DNA of 64,000 bases. Origin: Rhodoferax sp. WC2427 (GTDB lineage Bacteria > Pseudomonadota > Gammaproteobacteria > Burkholderiales > Burkholderiaceae_C). Under the pieces are notes generated by a model, which saw only the letters and a program-made list of their open reading frames with translations, did not search any database and was not told the origin of the DNA. Positions within the stretch are counted from its first letter, which is position 1. Every line of letters begins with the position of its first letter. The position numbers were made by a program, and so were the translations under genes. Below, in pieces: positions 10,141-20,467 of the stretch. The stretch spans positions 3,534,001 to 3,598,000 of the forward strand of contig NZ_CP162006.1 of assembly GCF_040822085.1 (NCBI RefSeq). The letters run 5' to 3'.

Positions 10141-10164
10141 GCACAAAAAAGCGCGATTTTGTGC
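10141..10164. repeat. Inverted repeat between the lytic transglycosylase and tpsB
   Basis: GCACAAAA (10141-10148) and TTTTGTGC (10157-10164) form a perfect 8-bp inverted repeat with an 8-base loop. It lies about 115 bases upstream of tpsB and about 45 bases past the transglycosylase stop. It could be an operator for tpsBA or a weak 3' hairpin. There is no clean U-tract, so I do not call it a terminator. Confidence 0.4.
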
Positions 10165-10209
10165 ACAATCTCCGACGACTGTGGAGGGTTGTATGGCCTC
10201 GTCGGCCCG

Positions 10210-10839
10210 TTAAGGGGTGAGAACCCAGTTCTTGCGTGCGGACAGTACCGCGCCGGGGTATGGTGCTTTTCCCCGCGAGCCGTTGTAGCGGCCCAGACCC
10301 ATGAACAGGTCGCCGCCCTCCCGGTCCAGGTAGTGGCGCAAGATCACGCAGCCAAAGCGCAAGTTGGTCTGCATGTGGAACAGTTTGGCCGGATCGCCAT
10401 CGCCCAGCACCCGGGTCCAGAAAGGCATGACCTGGGTGTAGCCGCGCGCACCCACGCTGCTGACGGCAAATTTGCGGAAATTGCTTTCCACCTGGACCAG
10501 GCCCAGCACCAGGGCTGGCTCCAGGCCGGCCCGGTGGCTTTCGTACCAGACGGTTTCCAGAAACTCCCTGCGCACCGCCCAATCGGGCTTTTTGGACCGC
10601 AGGCGGTCGCTCATGGCCGCCAGCCAGCGCAAATAGGCCAGGCGGGCTTCGGTATTGGAAAACTCGGGCACGGGCGGCGCAGCGTTGTGCACCGCCGAAC
10701 TCAGGGCCCCGCGCACGGCATCGGCCAGGGGCTCTTCAATTTGGCTCCCAGCCTGGGCCAATTCTATTTTTGATAGCAGCCCAAGCAGGCCACAAGAGCG
10801 CAGGACTGCATTTCTTCTGGTAATCCTGCGCGGGTCCAA
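10210..10839 (-). CDS. Lytic transglycosylase, SLT (GH23) domain
   Basis: Predicted periplasmic murein lytic transglycosylase that cleaves the MurNAc-GlcNAc bond with formation of anhydroMurNAc. I start it at TTG 10839 because GGAG lies about 10 bases upstream and because a longer reading (from 10923) would overlap the end of proS by 80 bases. The N-terminus (DPRRITRRNAVLRS, then a hydrophobic stretch and AQA) looks like a signal peptide, possibly Tat-like. The catalytic Glu is in VQVESNF (about residue 118), followed by GARGYTQVMP, and ALSSAV and GRYNGS complete the SLT pattern. It sits 4 bases behind proS, so the two may be co-transcribed. A copy of the dispersed repeat overlaps the signal peptide. 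Confidence 0.87.
   Translation of the reverse strand: MDPRRITRRNAVLRSCGLLGLLSKIELAQAGSQIEEPLADAVRGALSSAVHNAAPPVPEFSNTEARLAYLRWLAAMSDRLRSKKPDWAVRREFLETVWYESHRAGLEPALVLGLVQVESNFRKFAVSSVGARGYTQVMPFWTRVLGDGDPAKLFHMQTNLRFGCVILRHYLDREGGDLFMGLGRYNGSRGKAPYPGAVLSARKNWVLTP
10764..10803 (+). repeat. Dispersed palindromic element, copy 2 (in lytic transglycosylase signal peptide)
   Basis: TATTTTTGATAGCAGC, a degenerate spacer, then AAGAGCGCAGGA resembles the element consensus TATTTTTGATAGCTGC ... AAGCGCTAGAGG. Read from the other strand it encodes the SCGLLGLLSKIELA part of the signal peptide. The central part is diverged. Confidence 0.45.
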
Positions 10840-10843
10840 AGCA

Positions 10844-12601
10844 TCAGGCTCCGGTAGCGGGTGCCAACCGCGCTTGCACAAAAGCGAATACGTCACCCAC
10901 CGCGACCTTGGTGGCGGCGGCATCGCGGCGGTGCTGGTATTCCACCTGGCCGTCTTTCAGGCCCTTGTCGCCCACGGTGATGCGGTGCGGCACACCGATC
11001 AACTCCCAGTCGGCAAACATGGCCCCCGGGCGCTCGCCACGGTCGTCCAGGATCACGTCCACGCCCGCGGCCAGCAATTGGGCGTAGAGCGTGTCGGCAG
11101 CGGCCTTCACGTCGGGGCTGCGGTCGGGGCTGATGGGGCAGACCACCACGGTGAACGGGGCCAGCGCGTCGGGCCAGATGATGCCGCGCGCGTCGTGGTT
11201 CTGTTCGATGGCCGCCGCAGGCAGGCGGGTGATGCCGATGCCGTAGCAGCCCATTTCCATGAACTGGGGTTTGCCGTTCACGTCCAGGAAGGTGGCGTTC
11301 ATGGCCTGGCTGTACTTCGTGCCCAGGTAGAACACGTGGCCGATTTCAATGCCGCGCTCAATGGCCAGCACGCCCTTGCCGTCGGGCGAAGGGTCGCCCT
11401 CAACGATGTTGCGCAAGTCCGCAATCGCATCGGGCTCGGGCAGGTCGCGGCCCCAGTTCACGCCGGTGTAGTGGTAGTCGGCCTCGTTGGCACCGCAGAC
11501 CCAGTCGGCCATCACGGCCACTTCGCGGTCGACCACCAGCTTGATGGGCAACTTGGAATTCAGCGGGCCCAGGTAGCCGGGCAGGCAGCCAAAATGCGCG
11601 TCGATCTCGGGGATGGAGGCAAAGCGGAAGCCGTCGCCCAGGCCGGGCACCTTGGCCACCTTGATCTCGTTCATGGAATGGTCGCCGCGCAGCAGCAGCA
11701 GCCACACCTGCACCTTGACCACCGCGCCCTGGTCGTCGAGTTGCTCGGTGGCCAGCACCAGCGACTTGACGGAATTCTTCAGCGGCAGGCCCAGAAACTC
11801 GGCCACGGCGGCGCACGTACTTTTGTCGGGCGTGAGCGTTTTGGTCAAGGCCTGGCTGGGGTCGGGCCGCGCGGCCTGGGGGGCCAGCGCCTCGGCTTTT
11901 TCCATGTTGGCGGCGTAATCGCTGGTGGGGCAGTAGACGATGGCGTCTTCGCCGGTGGCGGCAATCACCTGGAACTCTTCGCTCAGATCACCACCGATCG
12001 CACCGCTGTCGGCGGCCACGGCGCGGTAGGTCAGGCCAAAGCGGTCAAAGATCTTGCGGTAGGCCTGCGCCATGTTCTGGTAGCTGGCTTTGGCGGCATC
12101 TGGGTCGCGGTCGAAGCTGTAGGCATCTTTCATGGTGAATTCGCGGCCCCGCATCAGGCCGAAGCGGGGGCGGCGTTCGTCCCGGAACTTGGTCTGGATC
12201 TGGTACAGATTTTTCGGCAACTGCTTGTAGCTGCGGAATTCTTGCCGGGCAATGTCAGTGACCACCTCTTCGCTGGTGGGCTGCATCACGTAGTCGCGCT
12301 CATGGCGGTCCTTGAAGCGCAGCATCTCGGGGCCCATCTTCTCGAAGCGGCCCGTCTCTTGCCACAGCTCGGCGGGCTGCACCACGGGCATGGCCAGCTC
12401 GATGGCACCGGCGCGGTTCATCTCTTCACGCACGATGGCCTCCACCTTGCGAATGACCCGCAGGCCCATGGGCATGTAGCTGTAGATGCCTGCGCCCAGT
12501 TTTTTGACCATGCCCGCCCGCGTCATGAGCTGGTGGCTGACCACCTCGGCATCGGATGGCGCTTCTTTGAGCGTGGAAATGAGGAACTGGGAGGCTTTCA
12601 T
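10844..12601 (-). CDS. proS: Prolyl-tRNA synthetase, bacterial type with editing domain
   Basis: Charges tRNA-Pro with proline in the cytoplasm. The protein has 585 residues, usual for the bacterial (E. coli-like) form. The N-terminal class II core includes motif 2 at about residues 139-160 ([22 protein letters not shown]). An inserted YbaK-like editing domain follows at about 230-390 ([14 protein letters not shown]). Motif 3 is [14 protein letters not shown], and an anticodon-binding domain lies at the C-terminus. The ATG start at 12601 faces rppH across a roughly 100-base divergent region. The lytic transglycosylase follows on the same strand. Confidence 0.98.
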   Translation of the reverse strand: MKASQFLISTLKEAPSDAEVVSHQLMTRAGMVKKLGAGIYSYMPMGLRVIRKVEAIVREEMNRAGAIELAMPVVQPAELWQETGRFEKMGPEMLRFKDRHERDYVMQPTSEEVVTDIARQEFRSYKQLPKNLYQIQTKFRDERRPRFGLMRGREFTMKDAYSFDRDPDAAKASYQNMAQAYRKIFDRFGLTYRAVAADSGAIGGDLSEEFQVIAATGEDAIVYCPTSDYAANMEKAEALAPQAARPDPSQALTKTLTPDKSTCAAVAEFLGLPLKNSVKSLVLATEQLDDQGAVVKVQVWLLLLRGDHSMNEIKVAKVPGLGDGFRFASIPEIDAHFGCLPGYLGPLNSKLPIKLVVDREVAVMADWVCGANEADYHYTGVNWGRDLPEPDAIADLRNIVEGDPSPDGKGVLAIERGIEIGHVFYLGTKYSQAMNATFLDVNGKPQFMEMGCYGIGITRLPAAAIEQNHDARGIIWPDALAPFTVVVCPISPDRSPDVKAAADTLYAQLLAAGVDVILDDRGERPGAMFADWELIGVPHRITVGDKGLKDGQVEYQHRRDAAATKVAVGDVFAFVQARLAPATGA

Positions 12602-12647
12602 GGGCGAGTTTCAGGGCTAGTGGGGTCGGGAAAACAGGCTGTATCGC

Positions 12648-12675
12648 TTGATACACAGGTATCGCTGTGCATAAT
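12648..12675 (+). promoter_or_regulatory. Sigma-70 promoter for rppH
   Basis: TTGATA (12648-12653), a 16-base spacer and CATAAT (12670-12675) form a near-consensus promoter about 30 bases upstream of the rppH ATG. The -35 box lies within an inverted repeat TGTATC-GCTT-GATACA (about 12640-12655), which may be incidental. Confidence 0.6.
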
Positions 12676-12704
12676 GGATACAGTTTAAAAATTGGGGTTT
12701 GATT

Positions 12705-13316
12705 ATGCTTGACCGCGAAGGCTTTAGGCCTAACGTCGGCATCATCCTGCTCAACCAGAGAAATCAGGTATTTTGGGGCAAACGCATACGGACCCATTCT
12801 TGGCAGTTTCCGCAAGGTGGCATTGACCGGGGTGAAACCCCCGAGCAGGCCATGTTCCGCGAACTGCACGAGGAAGTAGGTCTACATCCTGAGCATGTAC
12901 GCGTTGTGGCCCGCACCCGTGACTGGTTGCGCTACGAGGTGCCGGACCGCTTCATCCGCCGGGATGCACGCGGCCACTACAAAGGCCAGAAACAGATCTG
13001 GTATCTACTGCAATTGGTTGGCCACGACTGGGACCTGAACCTGCGCGCCACCACCCACCCGGAGTTCGACGCATGGCGTTGGAACGACTACTGGGTTCCG
13101 CTGGATGTGGTGGTGGAATTCAAACGCGGCGTGTACGAGATGGCGCTGACCGAGTTATCGCGCTTTCTGCCGCGCTGCGACTACCGCAACCGCTTCTTGC
13201 GCAGCAATATGCGGGGCCGCGATGGCGAAGGCTGCTTTGAAGAGTCGCAAGGTGCGCATTTCGAGCTGCCGCCGGGTGCCACCTTCGACCCGGACCCGCA
13301 GCTCAGCCATCCTTAG
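12705..13316 (+). CDS. rppH: RNA pyrophosphohydrolase (Nudix)
   Basis: Removes pyrophosphate from the 5' triphosphate end of RNAs and so starts mRNA decay. The protein has 203 residues. The N-terminus [18 protein letters not shown] is the family signature. The Nudix box at about 38-60 is complete ([12 protein letters not shown] followed by REL-EEVGL). [20 protein letters not shown] and [12 protein letters not shown] are further RppH landmarks. ATG 12705 is preferred over an in-frame TTG two codons earlier, because GGGG sits 7 bases upstream and family members start MLDREG. The C-terminal tail after about 165 is low-complexity and longer than in E. coli. It is divergent from proS and has its own promoter. 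Confidence 0.96.
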   Translation: MLDREGFRPNVGIILLNQRNQVFWGKRIRTHSWQFPQGGIDRGETPEQAMFRELHEEVGLHPEHVRVVARTRDWLRYEVPDRFIRRDARGHYKGQKQIWYLLQLVGHDWDLNLRATTHPEFDAWRWNDYWVPLDVVVEFKRGVYEMALTELSRFLPRCDYRNRFLRSNMRGRDGEGCFEESQGAHFELPPGATFDPDPQLSHP

Positions 13317-13338
13317 CAACGTGGTTACCGCCTAGGAG

Positions 13339-14502
13339 CTACCGCGACAGCACCAGGTTGTCGCGGTGCACCATCTCGGCTTCGGCCACATAACCCAGCA
13401 GGCTTTCAATCTCGCTCGACGGCTTGCGGCAAATCAGCCGCGCCTCGGCGCTGGCGTAGTTGGCCAGACCGCGGCCGATGGCGATGCCATGGGTGTCACG
13501 GATGGCGATCACGTCGCCACGCGAGAAATCACCTTCCACCTGTGTCATGCCGATGGGCAGCAAACTCTTGCCGCCGTCGCGCACCTTGGCGGCAGCACCG
13601 GCGTCCACCGTTACTGCACCACGCATCTGCAGATGGTCGGCCATCCACTGTTTGCGGGCCTGGGTTTTCTGGGTCTGCGCCACCAGCAAAGTGCCGATGG
13701 CTTCGCCGCGCGACAAACGCACCAGCGCGTCAGGCTCACGGCCCCAGGCAATCACGGTAGAGGCTCCCGAACCGGCAGCCCGCTTGGCCGCCAAAATTTT
13801 GGTGATCATGCCGCCGCGCCCCAGGCTGGAGCCGGCACCGCCTGCCATGGCCTCCAGTGCCGGGTTGCCCGCATGGGCCTCGTGCACAAAGGTGGCGGTG
13901 GCATCTTTGCGCGGGTCGGCGGTGAAAAGGCCTTTTTGGTCGGTCAGGATCACCAGCGCATCGGCCTCGACCAGGTTGGCCACCAGCGCACCGAGGGTGT
14001 CGTTGTCGCCAAACTTGATTTCGTCGTTGACGACGGTGTCGTTTTCGTTGATAACCGGCACCACTCCGTGCTGCAGCAGGGTCAGCAAGGTGGAGCGGGC
14101 GTTGAGGTAGCGCTCGCGATCGGCCAGATCGGCGTGGGTCAGCAGCACCTGGGCACTGCCCAGGCCGTTTTCGCGCAGCTTGGTCTCATACATCTGCGCC
14201 AGGCCCATCTGGCCTACGGCTGCGGCCGCCTGCAGTTCATGCACGGCACGGGGCCGGGTGGTCCAACCCAGGCGCTTCATGCCCTCGGCAATGGCCCCGC
14301 TGGAGACCATGATGACCTCGCGTGGGCGCACTGGCTGGTCTGCGGTCTCCCGCCCTTTGACCAGCACCGCCAACTGGCGGCACCATTCACCGATGGCCTG
14401 TTCGTCCAGACCCCGGCCCTCGTTGGTGACCAGGCTGGAGCCCACCTTGACCACGATGCGCCGGGCATCCCGCAATACCGTTGAAGCAAAAATAGGTGTC
14501 AT
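13339..14502 (-). CDS. proB: Glutamate 5-kinase with PUA domain
   Basis: ATP-dependent phosphorylation of glutamate, the first step of proline synthesis. The protein has 387 residues, full length for the two-domain form. The amino acid kinase domain begins [18 protein letters not shown] and contains the ENDTV motif ([20 protein letters not shown]) and [10 protein letters not shown]-terminal PUA domain follows ([27 protein letters not shown]). It lies about 50 bases downstream of obgE on the same strand, separated by a copy of the dispersed repeat. No strong ribosome site is visible before the ATG. Confidence 0.97.
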   Translation of the reverse strand: MTPIFASTVLRDARRIVVKVGSSLVTNEGRGLDEQAIGEWCRQLAVLVKGRETADQPVRPREVIMVSSGAIAEGMKRLGWTTRPRAVHELQAAAAVGQMGLAQMYETKLRENGLGSAQVLLTHADLADRERYLNARSTLLTLLQHGVVPVINENDTVVNDEIKFGDNDTLGALVANLVEADALVILTDQKGLFTADPRKDATATFVHEAHAGNPALEAMAGGAGSSLGRGGMITKILAAKRAAGSGASTVIAWGREPDALVRLSRGEAIGTLLVAQTQKTQARKQWMADHLQMRGAVTVDAGAAAKVRDGGKSLLPIGMTQVEGDFSRGDVIAIRDTHGIAIGRGLANYASAEARLICRKPSSEIESLLGYVAEAEMVHRDNLVLSR

Positions 14503-14511
14503 TTAGGCATG

Positions 14512-14550
14512 TAGCGCTTATAAATAAAGCGCAAGCAGCTATGATTTTAG
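14512..14550 (-). repeat. Dispersed palindromic element, copy 3 (intergenic obgE-proB)
   Basis: TAGCGCTTATAAATAAAGCG followed by CAAGCAGCTATGATTTTAG is one of the best preserved copies. The GCGCTT and AAGCGC arms are nearly self-complementary. It fills the gap between the obgE stop and the proB start. Confidence 0.75.
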
Positions 14551-14553
14551 GAG

Positions 14554-15711
<1,158 letters not shown>

Positions 15712-15750
15712 TCAAATTTCCAGAAGCCTCTTGGGTGTCCCTGAAACACC

Positions 15751-15774
15751 GAAGCCCCGACGAGGCGGGGCTTC
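15751..15774 (-). terminator. Hairpin after rpmA
   Basis: GAAGCCCC and GGGGCTTC (15751-15758 and 15767-15774) form a perfect 8-bp stem about 35 bases downstream of the rpmA stop. On the minus strand it is followed by GGTGTTTC, so the U-tract is weak. It may attenuate transcription between the ribosomal genes and obgE. Confidence 0.6.
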
Positions 15775-15806
15775 GGGGGGATCCAAGCGATCTATTTAAC
15801 CAGGGC

Positions 15807-16067
15807 TTAGGCCGCAGGTGTAATGACGACTTGGTGCTTGTTCATCGAACCCTTGATAGCGAAGGACACATGGCCCGCCACCAAAGCAAACAAGGTGTGG
15901 TCCTTGCCAATACCGACATTGGTGCCGGGATGGAACTTGGTGCCACGTTGGCGAACGATGATCGCGCCTGCGCTCACCAGTTCACCGCCGAACTTCTTCA
16001 CACCCAGCATCTTGGGGTTTGAATCACGCCCATTTCGCGTAGAGCCGCCGCCTTTTTTCTGTGCCAT
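15807..16067 (-). CDS. rpmA: 50S ribosomal protein L27
   Basis: Ribosomal protein near the peptidyl transferase centre. The protein has 86 residues. The conserved N-terminus [16 protein letters not shown] and the core [20 protein letters not shown] identify the family. It starts 12 bases downstream of rplU and is surely co-transcribed with it. Confidence 0.99.
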   Translation of the reverse strand: MAQKKGGGSTRNGRDSNPKMLGVKKFGGELVSAGAIIVRQRGTKFHPGTNVGIGKDHTLFALVAGHVSFAIKGSMNKHQVVITPAA

Positions 16068-16079
16068 GACCTGTGCCCG

Positions 16080-16391
16080 TTATGCTGCAATCACGCCGAT
16101 TTGCAGTTCGGTGAACTGCTGGCGATGACCTTGGCGTTTCATGTAGTGCTTACGACGGCGCATTTTGAAAATGCCCACTTTGTCGTGCTTGCCGTGAGCC
16201 ACTACCGTGACCGTAACCGTTGCGCCGGAAACCAAGGGGGTGCCAACCTTGATCTCGCTGCCGTTGCCGACTGCCAGAACCTGATCAAACACAATCTCTT
16301 GGCCTACGTCCGCAGCAATCTGTTCTACTTTAATTTTTTCACCAGAAGCAACACGATACTGTTTGCCTCCGGTTTTTATGACCGCGTACAT
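16080..16391 (-). CDS. rplU: 50S ribosomal protein L21
   Basis: Ribosomal protein that binds 23S rRNA. The protein has 103 residues when started at ATG 16391 ([14 protein letters not shown]). This start has GAGG about 6 bases upstream, and L21 proteins begin this way, so the five-residue longer reading is not used. Family landmarks are [15 protein letters not shown] and [16 protein letters not shown]. It is the first gene of rplU-rpmA-obgE and is divergent from ispB. Confidence 0.98.
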   Translation of the reverse strand: MYAVIKTGGKQYRVASGEKIKVEQIAADVGQEIVFDQVLAVGNGSEIKVGTPLVSGATVTVTVVAHGKHDKVGIFKMRRRKHYMKRQGHRQQFTELQIGVIAA

Positions 16392-16509
16392 ACTTGACCT
16401 CTTCACTAAATCTGCAGACGGATTTCCACAGAGCCTTAGATTCTAGCATTGTCCGGCGCTTACCACTAATCGCGTTGTTTTGGTGGGCAATTTGCAGCTG
16501 CGAACTTCC

Positions 16510-16515
16510 TATAAT
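16510..16515 (+). promoter_or_regulatory. Candidate -10 box of ispB
   Basis: A perfect TATAAT lies 23 bases before the ispB start. No good -35 hexamer sits at 16-18 bases (GGCAAT is the nearest), so the promoter call is tentative. Confidence 0.4.
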
Positions 16516-16538
16516 TGCGTAACTAACCGTTTTTTACC

Positions 16539-17522
16539 TTGTCCGTCAATTCCTCCCGAACCGCCGCCGCCCTCGCCCTCATTGCCGATGACATGCGCGA
16601 GGTGGATCTAGTGATTGCACAGCGCCTGGCCTCTGGCGTACCGCTGGTGGGCACCGTATCGCAGTACATCATTTCGGCTGGCGGCAAGCGCCTGCGGCCT
16701 GCAATTTTGCTGTTGATGTGCGGAGCCCTGGGCTATACCGATGCGCAGCGTTTCAACATGGCCGCCGTGGTGGAATTCATCCACACCGCCACCCTGCTGC
16801 ACGACGACGTGGTGGACGAATCCACCCTGCGCCGGGGCCGCCCCACCGCCAACGAGGCCTTTGGCAACCCGGCCAGCGTGCTGGTGGGCGACTTTCTGTA
16901 CTCGCGTGCCTTCCAGATGATGGTCGATGCCAAAGACATGCGCATCATGCAAATTCTGGCCGACGCCACCAATGTGATCGCCGAGGGCGAGGTGATGCAA
17001 CTGGTCAACATGCACGACGCTTCGCTCGACGAAGCTGCCTACCTGCGCGTGATCCGCTCCAAAACCGCCAAGCTGTTTGAAGCCAGTGCCCGGCTGGCCG
17101 CCATCCTGTCCCACAGCACACCCGAGGTAGAGGCCGCCTGCGCCGCCTATGGCCAGGCACTGGGCACGGCATTCCAGGTGATTGACGACGTGCTCGACTA
17201 CGACGGCGATGCCGCCGAAATGGGCAAAAACCTGGGTGACGACCTGCGCGAAGGCAAGGCCACCCTGCCACTGATTGCAGCCATGCGGCGCGGCAGTGCG
17301 GAGCAATGCGCCTTGATCCGCGGCGCTATTGAAACCGGTGAAACCGAACGCTTGGACGAAATTATTGCGATTGTCAAAAGCACTGGCGCGCTGGACGTAA
17401 CGCGCCAAGCCGCCGCCGCCGAGGCGCAGCGCGCGGTAGAGGCCACAAAGCACTTCCAGCCCAATGCCTACACCGACGGCTTGCTACAATTAGCCGCGCA
17501 ATTATTGGAACGCCGCTCCTAG
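16539..17522 (+). CDS. ispB: Polyprenyl diphosphate synthase (octaprenyl type)
   Basis: Builds the isoprenoid side chain for ubiquinone from IPP and allylic diphosphates. The protein has 327 residues. The first Asp-rich motif is DDVVD at 89-93 (HTATLLHDDVVDESTLRRG) and the second is DDVLD at 216-220. GGKRLRP at 48-54 binds IPP. The chosen start is TTG 16539; in-frame Met19 is an alternative but would cut the conserved N-terminal helix. The small residues just before the first Asp motif fit a long-chain synthase, but chain length cannot be proven here. It is the usual neighbour of rplU-rpmA in Burkholderiales, and the tRNA-Pro follows. Confidence 0.94.
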   Translation: MSVNSSRTAAALALIADDMREVDLVIAQRLASGVPLVGTVSQYIISAGGKRLRPAILLLMCGALGYTDAQRFNMAAVVEFIHTATLLHDDVVDESTLRRGRPTANEAFGNPASVLVGDFLYSRAFQMMVDAKDMRIMQILADATNVIAEGEVMQLVNMHDASLDEAAYLRVIRSKTAKLFEASARLAAILSHSTPEVEAACAAYGQALGTAFQVIDDVLDYDGDAAEMGKNLGDDLREGKATLPLIAAMRRGSAEQCALIRGAIETGETERLDEIIAIVKSTGALDVTRQAAAAEAQRAVEATKHFQPNAYTDGLLQLAAQLLERRS

Positions 17523-17548
17523 CGCTGCGGCGTAACCACCAGCTTTAT

Positions 17549-17625
17549 CGGGGTGTAGCTTAGTCAGGTAAAGCGCTACGTTCGGGACGTAGAGACCGGA
17601 GGTTCGAATCCTCTCACCCCGACCA
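17549..17625 (+). tRNA. tRNA-Pro (anticodon CGG)
   Basis: A complete cloverleaf of 77 bases. The acceptor stem is CGGGGTG / CACCCCG. The anticodon stem CTACG/CGTAG encloses loop TTCGGGA, so the anticodon is CGG (codon CCG). The T arm is GGTTCGAATCC and the CCA end is encoded. No gene overlaps it; lrgB ends 7 bases away on the other strand. Confidence 0.97.
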
Positions 17626-17631
17626 CCCAGG

Positions 17632-18348
17632 TCACCCCCACCAGCCAAACAGCAGGGGCATCAGCAACGACGACAGCACGGCCTGCATGCCCAGCGCGAT
17701 GCCGGCGTAGGCACCGGCGTCCGGGTGCACCTGCAGCGCCCGCGCCGCGCCGATGCCGTGGGCCGCCGTACCCAAGGCAAAGCCGCGCACCGACCAGGCA
17801 TCGATTTTCAGCAGGTTGAACAGGTACTTGCCCGACAAGGCCCCCACCAGCCCGGTCAGCACCGCAAACACCGCCGACAGCGCGGGCACACCGCCGATGC
17901 GTTCGGCAATGCCCATCGCCACGGCGGCGGTCACGGATTTGGGGGCCAGCGAACGCACCACATCCCCCGGCATGCCCAGCGCCCAGGCAATGGCGACCGC
18001 GCTGCCCGCTGCCGCCGTGCCCCCGGCCAGGGCGGCCAGCGTCAAGGCCACGCCGCGTCGGCGCAATTCGGCACGGCGCAGCCACAGCGGCCAGGCCAGC
18101 GCCACCACCGCCGGGCCCAGCAGCACATGCACAAACTGCGCACCCGCAAAATACGACGGATACGGCGTGCGGGTGGCTACCAGCACGCCGCCCAGCACCA
18201 CCACCGACCACAGCACCGGGTTGGCCCAGGGCGCCCGCCCACACCGGTCGTACACCGCCTGCGCGGCGGCGTAGGTCAACAGCGTGGCGGTCAGGCCAAA
18301 CAGCGGTGTGGCCGACAAAAACACCCACAGTTGGACGAAATCAGCCAT
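17632..18348 (-). CDS. LrgB/CidB family membrane protein
   Basis: Predicted inner-membrane protein of the LrgB/CidB family, linked to control of murein hydrolase activity and, in some bacteria, export of small organic acids. The protein has 238 residues and about seven hydrophobic segments. The diagnostic APKSVTAAVAMGIAERIGG motif lies mid-protein, and GTAAHGIGAARAL follows near the end. The start overlaps the lrgA stop by 8 bases (ATGGCTGA), so the two are translationally coupled. Which physiological role applies cannot be told from the sequence. Confidence 0.93.
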   Translation of the reverse strand: MADFVQLWVFLSATPLFGLTATLLTYAAAQAVYDRCGRAPWANPVLWSVVVLGGVLVATRTPYPSYFAGAQFVHVLLGPAVVALAWPLWLRRAELRRRGVALTLAALAGGTAAAGSAVAIAWALGMPGDVVRSLAPKSVTAAVAMGIAERIGGVPALSAVFAVLTGLVGALSGKYLFNLLKIDAWSVRGFALGTAAHGIGAARALQVHPDAGAYAGIALGMQAVLSSLLMPLLFGWWG

Positions 18349-18706
18349 GGGCGTCCTTGTTCACCGGGTCGTCCCGCAACAAAGCCCGCAGCACCAGCGC
18401 CGTCACCGCCAGGCCGATCCAGGTGGACAGCACAATCACCACCAGCAACTGCACGCCGTACTGCGACACCAACGCCATGTGGGTGATGACGCCCACCCCC
18501 ACCGGGATGAACAGCAGCGACAAATGCGCCAGCAACAACTCTGCCGCGGCCGCCACCGGCTCGCGCACCCAGGCCAGGCCCAGCGCCGGAAGCAGCAGCA
18601 CCAAACCCACCACCGGCCCCGGAAACGGCAGCGCAAAGAAGTGCGCCAGCCCCTCCCCGGCAGCCTGCAGCAGCAGCAGATAGGCCAACCCCCGCAGGGC
18701 CATCAT
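18341..18706 (-). CDS. LrgA/CidA family holin-like protein
   Basis: Small inner-membrane protein (121 residues, four hydrophobic segments) of the CidA/LrgA holin-like family. Landmarks are FPGPVVGLVLLL and LSLLFIPVGVGVI, both typical of the family, and a polar C-terminal tail RDDPVNKDAHG. It is the first gene of an lrgA-lrgB pair. No LysR-type regulator lies next to it, which is unusual for the pair. The 149 bases upstream separate it from the divergent hppD. Confidence 0.92.
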   Translation of the reverse strand: MMALRGLAYLLLLQAAGEGLAHFFALPFPGPVVGLVLLLPALGLAWVREPVAAAAELLLAHLSLLFIPVGVGVITHMALVSQYGVQLLVVIVLSTWIGLAVTALVLRALLRDDPVNKDAHG

Positions 18707-18854
18707 GGCGCGAGAGCTCCACGCATTGCGTGGGTGCTAACTCCCGCGCTGAAATCCTGTGTTGTTTGCATAGTTGACGCTGTAAGTTGATTGAAAACTG
18801 CGCACCGCCTATTGGATGATGGCCCTACCCAATCGCAGCACAAGGATACACAGC

Positions 18855-19931
18855 ATGGCAGATTTGTTCGACAACCCGATGGGCCTGATGGGCTTTGAAT
18901 TTGTGGAGTTCGCATCGCCCGCCCCTGGCGTGCTGGAGCCGGTGTTCGAGCGCATGGGCTTCACCCTGGTGGCCAAGCACCGCTCCAAGGACGTGGTGTT
19001 GTACCGCCAGGGCGGCATCAACTTCATCGTCAACCGCGAGCCCAAAAGCGTGGCCGGGTACTTCGCCGCCGAGCACGGCCCCAGCGCCTGTGGCATGGCG
19101 TTTCGGGTGAAGGACTCGCACCACGCCTACCGCCGGGCGCTGGAGCTGGGTGCCCAGCCCATCGAGCTGCACCCCGGCCCCATGGAGCTGAACCTGCCCG
19201 CCATCAAGGGCATTGGCGGCGCGCCGCTGTATTTGATCGACCGGTTTGAAGACGGCAAATCCATCTACGACATTGACTTTGACTTCATCGACGGCGTGGA
19301 CCGCCACCCCGTGGGCCACGGCCTGCAGCTGATCGACCACCTGACCCACAACGTCTATCGGGGCCGCATGGCGTTCTGGGCGCACTTTTACGAGCGCATC
19401 TTCAACTTCCGCGAGATCCGCTTCTTCGACATCCAGGGCGAGTACACCGGCCTGACCTCCAAGGCGCTGACCGCCCCCGACGGCAAGATCCGTATTCCGC
19501 TGAACGAAGAAGCCCGCCAGGGTGGCGGGCAGATCGAAGAATTTTTGATGAAGTTCAGCGGCGAAGGCATCCAGCACATCGCGCTGATCTGCGACGACCT
19601 GCTGGCCACGGTAGACCGCCTGGCCCTGGCCGGGGTGCCGCTGATGACGGCGCCCAGCGACAGCTACTACGAGATGCTTGATGGCCGCCTGCCCGGCCAC
19701 GGCCAGCCGGTGACAGAGCTGCAAACGCGCGGCATCCTGGTGGACGGATCGACGGAGGGCGGCACACCCCGCCTGCTGCTGCAGATCTTCTCGCAAACCC
19801 AGCTCGGCCCGGTGTTCTTCGAGTTCATCCAGCGCAAGGGCGACGAGGGCTTTGGCGAAGGCAATTTCAAGGCCCTGTTTGAATCGCTGGAGCGCGACCA
19901 AATTATCCGTGGCGCATTGGAGACCGCATGA
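18855..19931 (+). CDS. hppD: 4-hydroxyphenylpyruvate dioxygenase
   Basis: Fe(II) dioxygenase that turns 4-hydroxyphenylpyruvate into homogentisate in tyrosine breakdown. The protein has 358 residues. It has two VOC halves, and the iron triad H162 (IDHLTH), H241 (IQHIAL) and E323 (FFEFIQR) is intact. The conserved C-terminal [14 protein letters not shown] stretch is present. ATG 18855 is preferred over an upstream in-frame start because [10 protein letters not shown] is the common N-terminus and AAGG lies upstream. It is the first gene of an operon; the next gene starts inside its stop (ATGA). Confidence 0.97.
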   Translation: MADLFDNPMGLMGFEFVEFASPAPGVLEPVFERMGFTLVAKHRSKDVVLYRQGGINFIVNREPKSVAGYFAAEHGPSACGMAFRVKDSHHAYRRALELGAQPIELHPGPMELNLPAIKGIGGAPLYLIDRFEDGKSIYDIDFDFIDGVDRHPVGHGLQLIDHLTHNVYRGRMAFWAHFYERIFNFREIRFFDIQGEYTGLTSKALTAPDGKIRIPLNEEARQGGGQIEEFLMKFSGEGIQHIALICDDLLATVDRLALAGVPLMTAPSDSYYEMLDGRLPGHGQPVTELQTRGILVDGSTEGGTPRLLLQIFSQTQLGPVFFEFIQRKGDEGFGEGNFKALFESLERDQIIRGALETA

Positions 19932-20467
19932 AAATAGACCGCATCCACCACGTTGCCTACCGCTGCAAGGACGCCAAAGAAACCGTGCTGTGGTACCAAA
20001 AAATGCTGCACATGGACTTTGTGCTGGCGATTGCCGAAGACTTTGTGCCCAGTACCAAAGCCCCCGACCCCTATATGCACGTGTTTCTGGACGCAGGCCA
20101 GGGCAATGTGCTGGCGTTCTTCGAGCTGCCCACCCAGCCCCCCATGGGCCGCGACCCCAACACCCCCGCCTGGGTGCAGCACATCGCCTTCCGGGTCAAA
20201 GACCGGGCCGAGCTGCTGGAGTTCAAGGCCCATCTGGAGGCGAATGGCGTGGACGTGCTGGGCGTGACCGACCACGGCGCCTTCCACTCCATTTACTTCT
20301 TCGACCCCAACGGCCACCGGCTGGAACTGGCCTGTCCCGACCCGGAAGAGGCCGCCACGCTGGCCCGGCTCGACGCGGTGAAATGGGAGATGCTGGAAGA
20401 GTGGTCCCAAACCAAGCGCGCCCCGCGCCACGCCGCCTTTTTGCACCACCGGGAGACCGCGGCATGA
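19928..20467 (+). CDS. VOC family (glyoxalase/dioxygenase fold) protein in the homogentisate operon
   Basis: A 179-residue single-chain VOC protein with both beta-alpha-beta-beta-beta modules. Candidate metal ligands H8, E66 (AFFEL), H85 (VQHIAF) and E133 (RLELAC) follow the family pattern, so it probably binds a divalent metal. The substrate is unknown. It overlaps hppD and fahA by 4 bases each, which implies a role in tyrosine or homogentisate metabolism. It is not homogentisate 1,2-dioxygenase, which is a cupin of about 430 residues. Confidence 0.88.
   Translation: MKIDRIHHVAYRCKDAKETVLWYQKMLHMDFVLAIAEDFVPSTKAPDPYMHVFLDAGQGNVLAFFELPTQPPMGRDPNTPAWVQHIAFRVKDRAELLEFKAHLEANGVDVLGVTDHGAFHSIYFFDPNGHRLELACPDPEEAATLARLDAVKWEMLEEWSQTKRAPRHAAFLHHRETAA

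Noticed and set aside
10029..10209. Small open frames in the gap between tpsB and the transglycosylase
   Set aside because: No family match, no ribosome sites, and they overlap flanking genes out of frame.
10840..10923. A longer lytic transglycosylase starting inside proS
   Set aside because: The added 28 residues are Pro/Arg-rich and overlap proS; TTG 10839 has a ribosome site and leads straight into a signal peptide.
17576..18328. A minus-strand frame that overlaps the tRNA gene and lrgB
   Set aside because: Out of frame with the clear LrgB protein and partly inside a tRNA.
19852..20463. An upstream extension of fahA to about 620 residues
   Set aside because: It runs through hppD and the VOC gene in another frame. 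ATG 20464 gives the normal fumarylacetoacetase length and overlaps the VOC stop by 4 bases.
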